DNA of 64,000 bases from CAG-1782 sp964418255 (GTDB taxonomy: Bacteria; Bacillota; Clostridia; Christensenellales; DTU072). The notes under the pieces were generated by a model. The model was not told the origin of the DNA and ran no database searches. It saw nothing but the letters and a program-made list of their open reading frames with translations. Of this stretch, positions 1 through 8,015 are shown in pieces. A program made the translations under genes and the position numbers. The stretch's first letter is position 1. Every line of letters starts with the position of its first letter. The stretch is taken from positions 1 to 64,000 of the forward strand of contig CAYQKV010000004.1 in assembly GCA_964418255.1 (NCBI GenBank). The letters run 5' to 3'.

Positions 1-3000
1 ATGATATTGCTGTCGTTGGCATAGTAGCCGTTTCTATCGGGCATCCGTCGAACGCATTGTTTCCTATACTCGTCACGCTGTCGGGTATCGTTATACTCGT
101 TAAACCGCTGCATTCGTAGAACGCTCTGTATCCTATACTCGTCACGCTGTTGCCTATTGTTACGCTCGTTAAACTGCTGCATCCGGAGAACGCATACTCA
201 TAAATAAACTTTGTATCGATGTGTATATTGCAAGACGTTATATTGGTTTCCTTTGCTTTAATCAGTATTACATACGGATTATTTTCATTACCTAAATAAT
301 ATCCGTTATCGTATTCGTTATATTGCAAACTGCTGCATCCGGAGAACGCATCAGAATGGATAAACTTTGTATCGCTATGTATAGTGCAAGACGTTATATT
401 GGTTTCCTTTGCTTTAATCAGTATTACATACGGATTATTTTCATTACCTAAATAATATCCGTTATCATATTCGTTATATTGCAAACTGCTGCATCCGGAG
501 AACGCTCTGTCTCCTATACTCGTCACGCTGTCGGGTATAGTTATGCTCGTTAAACTGCTACATCCGTAGAACGCTCTGTCTCCTATACTCGTCACGCTGT
601 TGCCTATTGTTACGCTCGTTAAACTGCTGCAACGCTCAAACGCATATGCCTTTATTTCCGTTACCGTATCGGGGATTTCTATTTCTTTTACCAACTCGTT
701 ATTTATATATAAGTTATGAACATATTCTAACGGATTACTACTAAAAGTTATTCCGCACCACGAAGCTATATCGTTTATATGCACGCTCGTTAAACTGCTG
801 CATCCGTAGAACACACCGCTTCCTATACTCGTCACACTGTCGGGTATAGTTATGCTCGTTAAACTGCTGCATTCGTAGAACGCTCTGCTTCCTATACTCG
901 TCACACTGTCGGGGATTGTTATGCTCGTTAAACTGCTGCATCCGTCGAACGCATAGTCTCCTATACTCTCTCCGCTCGTGATAACTACCGTCTTTAATGA
1001 ACTTTTCGGTATATATGATATTGCCACTGTCGGCATAGTAGCTGTTTCTATCGGGCATCCAAAGAACGCATCGTTTCCTATACTCGTCACGCCGTCGGGA
1101 ATTGTTATGCTTGTTAAACTGCTGCATTCGCGGAACGCTTCGTATCCTATACTCTCTCCGCTCGTGATAACTACCGTCTTTAATGAACTTTTCGGTATAT
1201 ATGATATTGCCACTGTCGGCATAGTAGCTGTTTCTATCGGGCATCCAAAGAACGCATCGTTTCCTATACTCGTCACGCCGTCGGGGATTGTTATGCTCGT
1301 CAAACTGCTGCATCTGGAAAACGCTACGCTTCCTATACTCTCTCCGCTCGTGATAACTACCGTCTTTAATGAACTTTTCGGTATTTCTGATATTGCCACT
1401 GTCGGCATAGTAGCTGTTTCTATCGGGCATCCAAAGAACGCATTGTTTCCTATACTCGTCACGTTGTCGGGTATCGTTATACTCGTTAAACTGCTGCATT
1501 CGCAGAACGCATTGTTTCCTATACTCGTCACGCTGTCGGGGATTGTTATGCTCGTTAAACTGCTGCATTTGTAGAACGCATATTGATATATATTCGTAAT
1601 ACCTTCGGGTAAGGTAAGTTCCGTTTCCTTTCCCTTATATCCTATTAAACTCTTTTCTGCTTCGTCCATATATATTATATATCCGTTTTCGTCCGTACTT
1701 AATTTGCTTTCATACGGTTCGGTATATACCGCTTTGGCGTAGTATCCTATATATCCGTAATTGCTACTTCCTTTTTTTATATCCAAAGAAGAGGATTTAT
1801 TGTATACTTCTACAAGTTTATAACAATTCTCAAACGCCGAGGCTTCTATCGTCGTCACATTGTTCGGTATCGTTATACTCATCAAATTACTGCATCCCAA
1901 AAACGCCCCTGAACCGATTTCCTTCATTGTGCTTGGTATATCTATGGACGCAATTTTAATATTATCCTTAAATGCATCACTATTGATTTTTTCCACATTT
2001 ATGCTATACGGCCGCATCTCTCCGTCAACTCTTACTTCTATAGTTAACCTACTGGGAATTTTTATTTCTGTCTCACTATAAATCTCACCATAATCAGCAC
2101 CTATGCTGTCAAATTGCATATAAAATTTGTTTTCGGCATTCACTTGCAAACTAAATCCCATTTCGGCGACTATATAGGAGTGTCCTGCATAAGTTGATAC
2201 CTCTTTTTTAACTGCACTGTCGCTGTTGTTAATATGTACCTCAATACTACCATTATTTTCTGGAACATTAAATACAATATTGCCACTACCGCTAACATTG
2301 CCATCGCCGGTCTGTGGCGGGTCTATGGCAATAGTCAAATCCGTTATTTCGTTATTGTCGGTATCAAAATGCTTTTTACATATCGTACAGTCTTTATGCG
2401 CTTTTACTCCCTCTGTCGTGCCAGTTGCCGCGACTTCGGTTTTCCAATCGCCAAAAGTATGCGCTTTCGGGTCTATGGCAATAGTCAAATCCGTTATTTC
2501 GTTATTATCGGTATCAAAATGCTTTTTACATCCCGTACAGTCTTTATGTGCTTTCGTTCCTACCGTCGTACAGGTAGGCGCAACTTCATTTTTCCAATCG
2601 CCAAAAGTATGCGCTTTCGGGTCTATGGCAATAGTCAAATCCGTTATTTCGTTATTATCGGTATCGAAATGTTTCTTACATACCGTACAGTCTTTATGGG
2701 CTTTCGTCCCTTCCGTAGTGCAGGTTGCCGCGACTTCGGTTTTCCAATCTCCGTAAATATGTGCGTTCGGGTCTTTTGCTATCTTCAAATTCGAATCCGT
2801 TATTTCGTTATTGTCGGTATCAAAATGCTTTTTACATATCGTACAGTCTTTATGCGCTTTCACTCCCTCTGTAGCGCAAGTTGCCGCGACTTCGGTTTTC
2901 CAATCTCCGTAAGTGTGAAAGATGTGCTCAAACTTAAAAACTATTGCCGACAGTATAGCCAAAATGGAAACAACGATAAATATAGCAGCTATTCCCTTAT

Positions 3001-3832
3001 TCCCCTTTTTATTTTTAGCTAAAAAATACGGATTCTTAAATATTCTTTTAATTTTGTTTTTTTCATTGGTGTTTATTTTTTCAATATAATCTTCCACATT
3101 GGTACTTAGACGGCGCTCATTATTGGTACTTAGACGGCGCTTATTGATACACACGACTGCAAACCTCACCACGAGATTAACTATTGATGCAATACCGAGT
3201 TCCAATGTAAAATAAAACACGTTATTTTGAAGAATATTCCCATTGGAATCATTTTCAACAACTTTTTTAGATTGTATAACACTCAATAGAATAAGCACGA
3301 TAATCGTAAACAGGAACACAACTGCGGTAATAACGTTTGCGATTATTGTTTCTTTTTCTCCGTCTATTAATTCCAGTCTATTATCAACTTTAACTGCTTT
3401 TTTTGCTTTCTCCGATTCGTTCGGTGAACCGTCCGGGACACTTTTTCCTGAGTTTGACGCTTCACTAAGACAATAACCCGCTTTTTTTCTCCTTTTATTT
3501 TTTTTATCTGCGTTATCAAATGACTTGTACCAATCCGATACAACATCTGAAATGATTTTAATAACTATTGATTCATAAATATCACTTTTTATTAGCTTGC
3601 TCAGATGTTTATCAAGCTTCAAATCTTTTCCTTCTCTTTTTATTTTTGTTATTGCCTCTAATTCTTTTTTCGCTTTCTCCAAACTTGTTTTTTCATAGTC
3701 ATCAAATTCTTCTTTAATTTTATCCGAGTTTGAACTATTGGCATTATAGTTAAAGTAACGATTATCACTTTCGATTATTTTTTCTATTAGCTCTATTGCT
3801 TGACCTAATGTCATTAAATCTGCTTTTGTCAT
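1..3832 (-). CDS. Membrane-anchored BspA-type leucine-rich-repeat protein (C-terminus beyond window)
   Basis: Reading from ATG at 3832 the frame stays open to base 1, at least 1277 codons. Residues 1-110 are charged and helical. Hydrophobic segments lie near 160-183, 206-230 and 281-300, followed by four ~50-residue repeats (about 302-505) with an H-x-[YF]-G-D-W-K start and a C-x-x-C pair, common in Firmicute surface proteins. From about residue 607 on it is BspA/LRR_5 repeats with the signature T-S-I-x-I-P-D-S-V-T-S-I-G. The likely topology is a cytoplasmic N-terminus and an exposed repeat array for binding a surface or partner. It is the last visible gene of the cassette, 30 bp after the protease gene; an AAGGAAG ribosome site supports the start. 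Array length is probably unstable because the DNA repeats are nearly identical. The ligand is unknown. Confidence 0.88.
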   Translation of the reverse strand, partial: MTKADLMTLGQAIELIEKIIESDNRYFNYNANSSNSDKIKEEFDDYEKTSLEKAKKELEAITKIKREGKDLKLDKHLSKLIKSDIYESIVIKIISDVVSDWYKSFDNADKKNKRRKKAGYCLSEASNSGKSVPDGSPNESEKAKKAVKVDNRLELIDGEKETIIANVITAVVFLFTIIVLILLSVIQSKKVVENDSNGNILQNNVFYFTLELGIASIVNLVVRFAVVCINKRRLSTNNERRLSTNVEDYIEKINTNEKNKIKRIFKNPYFLAKNKKGNKGIAAIFIVVSILAILSAIVFKFEHIFHTYGDWKTEVAATCATEGVKAHKDCTICKKHFDTDNNEITDSNLKIAKDPNAHIYGDWKTEVAATCTTEGTKAHKDCTVCKKHFDTDNNEITDLTIAIDPKAHTFGDWKNEVAPTCTTVGTKAHKDCTGCKKHFDTDNNEITDLTIAIDPKAHTFGDWKTEVAATGTTEGVKAHKDCTICKKHFDTDNNEITDLTIAIDPPQTGDGNVSGSGNIVFNVPENNGSIEVHINNSDSAVKKEVSTYAGHSYIVAEMGFSLQVNAENKFYMQFDSIGADYGEIYSETEIKIPSRLTIEVRVDGEMRPYSINVEKINSDAFKDNIKIASIDIPSTMKEIGSGAFLGCSNLMSITIPNNVTTIEASAFENCYKLVEVYNKSSSLDIKKGSSNYGYIGYYAKAVYTEPYESKLSTDENGYIIYMDEAEKSLIGYKGKETELTLPEGITNIYQYAFYKCSSLTSITIPDSVTSIGNNAFCECSSLTSITIPDNVTSIGNNAFFGCPIETATMPTVAISEIPKSSLKTVVITSGESIGSVAFSRCSSLTSITIPDGVTSIGNDAFFGCPIETATMPTVAISYIPKSSLKTVVITSGESIGYEAFRECSSLTSITIPDGVTSIGNDAFFGCPIETATMPTVAISYIPKSSLKTVVITSGESIGDYAFDGCSSLTSITIPDSVTSIGSRAFYECSSLTSITIPDSVTSIGSGVFYGCSSLTSVHINDIASWCGITFSSNPLEYVHNLYINNELVKEIEIPDTVTEIKAYAFERCSSLTSVTIGNSVTSIGDRAFYGCSSLTSITIPDSVTSIGDRAFSGCSSLQYNEYDNGYYLGNENNPYVILIKAKETNITSCTIHSDTKFIHSDAFSGCSSLQYNEYDNGYYLGNENNPYVILIKAKETNITSCNIHIDTKFIYEYAFSGCSSLTSVTIGNSVTSIGYRAFYECSGLTSITIPDSVTSIGNNAFDGCPIETATMPTTAIS
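202..513 (-). repeat. Two tandem 156-bp units in the LRR gene
   Basis: Two nearly identical 52-codon units lie head to tail with a period of 156 bp (for example the AAACTTTGTATCG word at 206 and again at 362). They keep the LRR frame, so they look like recent slippage or recombination within the gene. Confidence 0.85.
972..1529 (-). repeat. Three tandem 186-bp units in the LRR gene
   Basis: The word CCGCTCGTGATAAC recurs at 972, 1158 and 1344, giving three 62-codon units with only scattered differences. Each unit encodes two to three leucine-rich repeats and a P-I-E-T-A-T-M-P segment. The strict period points to unit-wise expansion and contraction of the exposed domain. Confidence 0.88.
2321..2926 (-). 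repeat. Four ~150-bp units encoding the C-x-x-C repeat domain
   Basis: The word GTCTATGGCA recurs at 2321, 2471 and 2621, and a diverged fourth unit follows from 2771. Each codes for about 50 residues with a G-D-W-K motif, a C-x-x-C pair and a D-N-N-E-I-T-D segment. The unit furthest from the LRRs carries a small insertion. Confidence 0.85.
3098..3141 (-). repeat. 24-bp in-frame tandem duplication
   Basis: The 20-base word ATTGGTACTTAGACGGCGCT occurs at 3098 and 3122. It doubles an eight-residue stretch (R-R-L-S-T-N-x-x) between the second and third membrane segments without breaking the frame. Confidence 0.8.
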
Positions 3833-3862
3833 TTTTTTCCACTTCCTTTTCCATAATTAGTT

Positions 3863-4891
3863 TCAAAGAGTTATATTATTGCTTTTCGTCCATTTTTTCA
3901 GGAGTTCGTCGATTTTATCCATCGGGGTGGCGTTTGCGTATCCTTCTGCGGAAACGTTGTTAATCGTGAGGGTTTTGGATTTATTTATTCCTATACATTC
4001 TCCTCTGCGGTTCATAACGGGACCGCCGCTGTCGCCCGGGTTGGAAAAAGCGGTATACACCAGATTGCCGTTAACGTTTTTTGTAAAACGGACGTTGCCG
4101 GTAACCGGCGCGAGTCCCAGTCCGAACGCGTTTCCTATTACGAGGCAATCCGCGCCTTGCAAGACCTGCGAGTAGTCCGCTATACGTTTTATTACCGAAA
4201 AATCTCCCACCTCTTCGGGTTGAAAGCTACACAAAGCTATATCCGATTTCTTATCTGAAAACAAAATATTTAATTTATACATTTTTTTGTTTCCCGCAAA
4301 CGCCATTTTCGCTTTCGGAAAATATCCTTGACTTTCCTCATCGTAAACGACGTGGTCGTTTGTGAGCAAATAGCCGTTTTTCGATATAATAAAGCCTGTT
4401 CCCGTCGCGTTGACGTCGGCGTTGCTTACGCATATTTCCACAACCGCAGATTTATTCTTTTCGAACACTTCGGCGCCCCAGCCTTGCGTTTGGGCTGTTT
4501 CTTCTATCAACCCCGAAATATCGATTTCGCCCCCTTCTTTCGAAATCGGTTCGACCGTTTCCTCTCTTTTTATCGGTGTTTCTTTCTGCGCGAGATTTTC
4601 CTTATTTTTTTCTACCTTAGGCAACTGCTGTTCCTGCAAAGAAGGAAGACAGAAGCTTTCCAAAACAAAATCGGTTATCCCCTTTTCGTACAGTTCTCGA
4701 GAAACGGCAATCCATTTTTTCATAAAAGCGGCGGTTTTTGCTTTTAGCAATGCCGTGCTCGCGTTATTATAAGTATCCAGCGCGTAATTCAAAATGGCGA
4801 GAACGTATGCCCTCGCCGCTTTTGGATTGTTTTGTGTAACAAGTATCCGCGCGTTATTATAATATGTTGCTATTTTTCCCCTAACGTCCAT
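3863..4891 (-). CDS. Trypsin-like serine protease with a MIT-like N-terminal domain
   Basis: 342 residues. Residues 1-80 are helical and resemble a microtubule-interacting-and-trafficking (MIT) or related three-helix domain. Residues 85-135 are a charged linker that contains E-I-D-I-S-G-L-I-E-E (122-131). From about 140 to 335 there is a trypsin/DegP-type fold with the full triad: H180 in T-N-D-H-V-V, D217 in K-S-D-I-A-L, S288 in P-G-D-S-G-G-P. No signal peptide or membrane segment is visible, so it should act in the cytoplasm. Its ATG overlaps the stop of the AAA gene by one base (TAATG), so the two are probably translated in concert. The natural substrate is unknown. The protease call is firm; the MIT assignment rests on helix pattern and neighbourhood. 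Confidence 0.88.
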   Translation of the reverse strand: MDVRGKIATYYNNARILVTQNNPKAARAYVLAILNYALDTYNNASTALLKAKTAAFMKKWIAVSRELYEKGITDFVLESFCLPSLQEQQLPKVEKNKENLAQKETPIKREETVEPISKEGGEIDISGLIEETAQTQGWGAEVFEKNKSAVVEICVSNADVNATGTGFIISKNGYLLTNDHVVYDEESQGYFPKAKMAFAGNKKMYKLNILFSDKKSDIALCSFQPEEVGDFSVIKRIADYSQVLQGADCLVIGNAFGLGLAPVTGNVRFTKNVNGNLVYTAFSNPGDSGGPVMNRRGECIGINKSKTLTINNVSAEGYANATPMDKIDELLKKWTKSNNITL

Positions 4892-6099
4892 TATTCGCTC
4901 CCTTTCTTAGTCCTTTTCAATATTTCAAGCAATCCCTCGTAAGAAATCCCCATATCATACGCTTTGAATCGCAACAACATTTCCGACGTAACGACGTTAA
5001 TATAATTTCCGATTACTTTTTCGCAGTCGGCTCGCGTTATCTCCTCGCCTTTTTCTTTCCCCGTTTTAATAATATTCGTCACTTCTCGCCGCAAAGGTTC
5101 GTTCGCGATTTTTCTCATAATCGCTCTTATATCTGCTCCCGAATAACCCTTGAGCAATTCTGCAAGGTACTGCTCTGTAACGTCATCCGCGTGCGGCAAT
5201 TTTTCCAAGTCCATCGAGACAAATTTTTCTCGTGCAACTTCATCCGGAAGCGGAACGTAAATCTGCGTTTCGAATCTTCCGCCGCGTTTTAACGCTGAAT
5301 CCAATTTCCACGGCAAATTAGTCGCCGCGACGACGATTCTGAGTTGGTTGGGTTTTTTAGTTTTCATAAACCCGTCCATACAAGTAAGCATTGTAGTAAG
5401 TATCGACTTTGTATGCCGCGAATCGTCGCTGCTTCTATCCGAACAGATACTGTCTATTTCGTCGAAAAAGATAATACACCTGTCAAGTTCCGCTGCCTGA
5501 GCAAAAATATCGCGCATATTTTTTTCCGCAACTCCAACTACGCTTGCCAATACTTCGCTTGTCGGCACGACGGCGATTTTACATCCCAACGCGCCTGCAA
5601 GGCATTTTACTATATGAGTTTTACCCGTACCGGGCGGACCGAACAAGAGTATTTGGGTACCCAATTGGCTACCTCTGAACTTACGGTAAGTATCTTTGAA
5701 TTCGGGACGAAGCGGAGCGACGACGTCTACCATAAAAGCGTCTTTTACTTCCTTAACGCCTATAATATCCTTAAAATTCAACTCGGGCACTTCATTGGAA
5801 AACCATTCCTTCTCGGTATAGTACGGGTCGGCGCCTTCGTCGTTATCGCCGCCCGAATGAGCGGCGGCAACCGGCGGTTTAGAAGCATAGCGCACCAAAT
5901 AATCGATAACGGCAAAGCATTGGTCACGATAGGTATTTTTATGCGCGGTACTGATATTGGGATTGGCGCATTGTTCCAACGCGAGACGAAGCATTTCGCC
6001 TCCGACGTTGCAAATCGAGTAAACGTCGTTATTTTCTACCGCCTTATTAAACGTTCTGACTTTACTGTTAAAAACGTCTATCATTGTCGCAGCCGCCAT
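4891..6099 (-). CDS. Vps4/katanin-like AAA ATPase with MIT-like N-terminus
   Basis: 402 residues. Residues 1-75 form a helical MIT-like domain, 76-105 a linker, and 106-385 a single AAA module of the meiotic (Vps4/katanin/spastin) type: Walker A G-P-P-G-T-G-K-T (154-161), Walker B I-I-F-F-D-E (209-214) followed by I-D-S-I, sensor N261, arginine fingers R272 and R275 in K-R-G-G-R-F. A short C-terminal helix follows. Pore loop 1 reads S-V-V-G (186-189) where Vps4 has K-W-M-G, so the usual aromatic grip is missing. The start has GAGGTG just upstream. It lies 8 bp after an ESCRT-III-like gene, as expected for a motor that remodels that protein. FtsH, ClpX and proteasomal ATPases are poorer matches because of the lone AAA module and its N-terminal domain. 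Confidence 0.85.
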   Translation of the reverse strand: MAAATMIDVFNSKVRTFNKAVENNDVYSICNVGGEMLRLALEQCANPNISTAHKNTYRDQCFAVIDYLVRYASKPPVAAAHSGGDNDEGADPYYTEKEWFSNEVPELNFKDIIGVKEVKDAFMVDVVAPLRPEFKDTYRKFRGSQLGTQILLFGPPGTGKTHIVKCLAGALGCKIAVVPTSEVLASVVGVAEKNMRDIFAQAAELDRCIIFFDEIDSICSDRSSDDSRHTKSILTTMLTCMDGFMKTKKPNQLRIVVAATNLPWKLDSALKRGGRFETQIYVPLPDEVAREKFVSMDLEKLPHADDVTEQYLAELLKGYSGADIRAIMRKIANEPLRREVTNIIKTGKEKGEEITRADCEKVIGNYINVVTSEMLLRFKAYDMGISYEGLLEILKRTKKGSE

Positions 6100-6107
6100 A
6101 AGTCACC

Positions 6108-6731
6108 TCACTTCTTTTTGTTTTCTTCCGCAATTATTCCCGAGAAGTCCAAATCTCCCGTTCCGAGCACGGCCGATTCTGACGCGGGAGTGGCAACCTT
6201 AATCGGCGCAATTTTATCGTTTGCCATTTCTACCGCTGCCGCCAACTCGGCTTTGTACCAGTCGGTTTTTTCAACTTCGTCTCCTCCATTGCCGTCCAAG
6301 CAACTCGATATGCTTATTACAGGTTTGGGACTGAGAATATCGTTAAGTTTTCCGATTTCCGATTCGGATTTCTGGATATCCTTAAAAATATTCGCTATGC
6401 TCTTTCCGAGTTTGGAAAAATCGGGAGTTTGCGCCAAAAGACCTTCGCAACTCGAAAGCGCAGCGGGAAGTTTGCCTAATCCCGAAACGGCTTGCGAGCC
6501 ATGGACTCCGAGCAATATATTGCTCTTCAACAATTCCAGGTTATCAATAAGCGTATCTGCTCCGTGCTTTTGTATAATAAGATACTTTATTCTTGCGTTA
6601 TCGTTACGCGAAACCGCATCTGCGATATACTTCTTGTACGTTTCCACGAAATTTTTCAGATTTCTCACTGACTTTGACAATGCGTCCAAAGCTTCGACAA
6701 TTATTTCTTCGCTATTTTTTTTCTTTTTCAT
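6108..6731 (-). CDS. Helical protein, possible divergent ESCRT-III (Snf7-like) subunit
   Basis: 207 residues, no signal or membrane segment. A basic helical N-terminus (1-75) would form a long hairpin; further helices follow at about 85-133, then a proline-rich break and an acidic tail ending in D-L-D-F-S-G-I-I-A-E-E (193-203). This layout (basic helical hairpin, further helices, flexible linker, acidic C-terminal peptide) is that of ESCRT-III proteins whose tails bind MIT domains. The direct neighbour is a MIT-like/Vps4-like ATPase. No confident sequence match can be claimed by eye. Other readings are a generic adaptor or a substrate of the ATPase. The motif in the tail recurs in the protease linker. 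Confidence 0.5.
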   Translation of the reverse strand: MKKKKNSEEIIVEALDALSKSVRNLKNFVETYKKYIADAVSRNDNARIKYLIIQKHGADTLIDNLELLKSNILLGVHGSQAVSGLGKLPAALSSCEGLLAQTPDFSKLGKSIANIFKDIQKSESEIGKLNDILSPKPVISISSCLDGNGGDEVEKTDWYKAELAAAVEMANDKIAPIKVATPASESAVLGTGDLDFSGIIAEENKKK

Positions 6732-6790
6732 AATTTGTTTCTCCTTTATATTTTTTGTTTGTAAATTTTCATATTTTACGACCCTTGACT

Positions 6791-7240
6791 TCAGTCGGGT
6801 ATCGCTTTCTTCGCTTCGAGGATAAGTTGTATGGCAACATTTTGTTTGGCAACATCGTAGTCGATTTCGCCTATAAGTTGAAGCAAAATTTCTCCGCCGA
6901 TTTCTCTCAGTTTAGGTAACGCCTTTATTCCGCCGTTTGCAGCCATCGTCAATTGCATTTCCGGAATCGCTTTCCAGACCGCTTTGTAATCGCCGCCCAA
7001 TATAGCTACTCTCGCTACGCCTATAGCCGCCTTAAACAGCTCTATAATTGCGGAAAATCTTTTGATATTAAACTGCTTACCTGCTTCGACGGCGCGGGAC
7101 GTAGAAACATATGACTCTTCGTTTTCAAGAAGTCTTTCATATAATCTTACTATATCCTCTAAAAGAAAAAGCTCCACAAACGCTTCTTTGTCAATGCGTG
7201 AAATCTTTACTTTTGCATAGTCCGGGTTTTTATCGAGCAT
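6791..7240 (-). CDS. Helical cassette protein A, probably missing its true N-terminus
   Basis: 149 residues from the first in-frame ATG. It is a close paralogue of the gene at 7345-7962: both share an E-A-F-V-E-L-F-L-L-E-D-I-V-R-L-Y core, an R-F-S-A-I-I-E-L-F-K helix and a G-D-Y-K-x-V-W-K-A-I-P segment, with DNA identity high enough to mean recent duplication. Homology continues upstream of this ATG (S-H-A-A-R-V-K-Q-A-N) where no start codon exists in frame, so the 5' end appears shifted (see 7241-7319). It is shorter at the C-terminus than its paralogue and lacks the acidic coiled segment. No known family recognised; all-helical, cytoplasmic. Confidence 0.65.
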   Translation of the reverse strand: MLDKNPDYAKVKISRIDKEAFVELFLLEDIVRLYERLLENEESYVSTSRAVEAGKQFNIKRFSAIIELFKAAIGVARVAILGGDYKAVWKAIPEMQLTMAANGGIKALPKLREIGGEILLQLIGEIDYDVAKQNVAIQLILEAKKAIPD

Positions 7241-7319
7241 ATTATTTGCCTGTTTTACCCGAGCCGCGTGCGAACTAATTTCCTTCTTTGCTTTTTGATT
7301 TTCTCAAAATGTCATCCAT
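7241..7319 (-). pseudogene. Out-of-frame 5' end of cassette protein A
   Basis: ATG at 7319 follows AAGGAGACGAAAAGATT, a good ribosome site, and codes for 14 residues (M-D-D-I-L-R-K ending K-E-G-N) before a TAG. Removing one base near 7272-7276 would join it to the S-S-H-A-A-R-V-K-Q-A-N frame shared with the paralogue. Either a real one-base frameshift or a sequencing error; expression from an internal start is the alternative. Confidence 0.6.
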
Positions 7320-7344
7320 AATCTTTTCGTCTCCTTATGTACTT

Positions 7345-7962
7345 TCATATGTTCGGTCTGGAATTTCGACTGTTTTGGGGGTCGGGAATTACTTCCTCCG
7401 CTAAACGTATAACCTTTTCAATGTCTTCCTTAGACATAGGAATATTTTTTATAAGCCTTACGTTCTCCTCGTGTTCTTCCAGGTCGTCCAGGTCTTCGTC
7501 AAGTCTGTTCATTTCCGTTTCGGCGGCTTGCGCGTCGGAAGAAAGCTCTCGTAGCATTTCGACAGTCATTTTCCTAAGCTGAGGCAAATTTTTTACGTTG
7601 CCCGCCACCATTTTCAGCGGCCATTCCGGAATTGCTTTCCAAACCTTTTTGTAATCGCCGCCCGATATAGCGGCTCTCGCCGCGCCTATAGCCGCCTTAA
7701 ACAGCTCTATAATTGCGGAAAATCTTTTAATATTCAACTGCTTGCCTTTTTCGTCGGTGCGCCCCCCGTTAGGAATATGTGACTCTTCTCTTTTAAGGCG
7801 CATTTCATATAATCTCACTATATCCTCTAAAAGAAAGAGCTCCACAAACGCTTCCCTGTCATAAATCGATATCGTTTCGTATCTATAATCCGGGTGATTT
7901 TCAAGCATAGTGTTTGCCTGTTTTACTCGAGCCGCGTGTGAACGAATTACCTTTTCTGTCAT
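7345..7962 (-). CDS. Helical cassette protein B (paralogue of A)
   Basis: 205 residues, almost wholly helical, no membrane segment. Residues 1-130 match protein A; residues 130-165 form a very acidic coiled coil (E-x-x-R-L-D-E-D-L-D-D-L-E-E) and the last 40 residues are a further amphipathic helix and polar tail. The start is supported by AAGGAG 9 bp upstream. It is the first gene after the promoter-like segment near 8.07 kb and so heads the cassette. Size and helix arrangement would allow an ESCRT-III-like or adaptor role, but no family is recognised. Confidence 0.7.
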   Translation of the reverse strand: MTEKVIRSHAARVKQANTMLENHPDYRYETISIYDREAFVELFLLEDIVRLYEMRLKREESHIPNGGRTDEKGKQLNIKRFSAIIELFKAAIGAARAAISGGDYKKVWKAIPEWPLKMVAGNVKNLPQLRKMTVEMLRELSSDAQAAETEMNRLDEDLDDLEEHEENVRLIKNIPMSKEDIEKVIRLAEEVIPDPQNSRNSRPNI

Positions 7963-8015
7963 ATTAAAAATCTCCTTGTTGTATTTGAATATGTCGCTTA
8001 TAGAATTTCGTCAAT

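Noticed and set aside
972..1529. CRISPR-like direct repeats
   Set aside because: The units are 186 bp, contiguous and coding, with no spacers.
741..1568. Minus-strand repeat protein with N-E-H-N-N-P-R-Q units
   Set aside because: Same strand as the LRR gene but out of frame; the pattern is a shifted reading of the T-S-I-T-I-P-D-S repeats.
978..1574. Plus-strand open frame of 198 codons with internal repeats
   Set aside because: It mirrors the LRR repeats of the minus-strand gene; the minus-strand frame gives clean BspA repeats and is open for over 3.8 kb.
5344..6825. Plus-strand frame of 493 codons
   Set aside because: Antisense to the AAA and ESCRT-III-like genes, with no ribosome site or domain; it is a consequence of codon bias.
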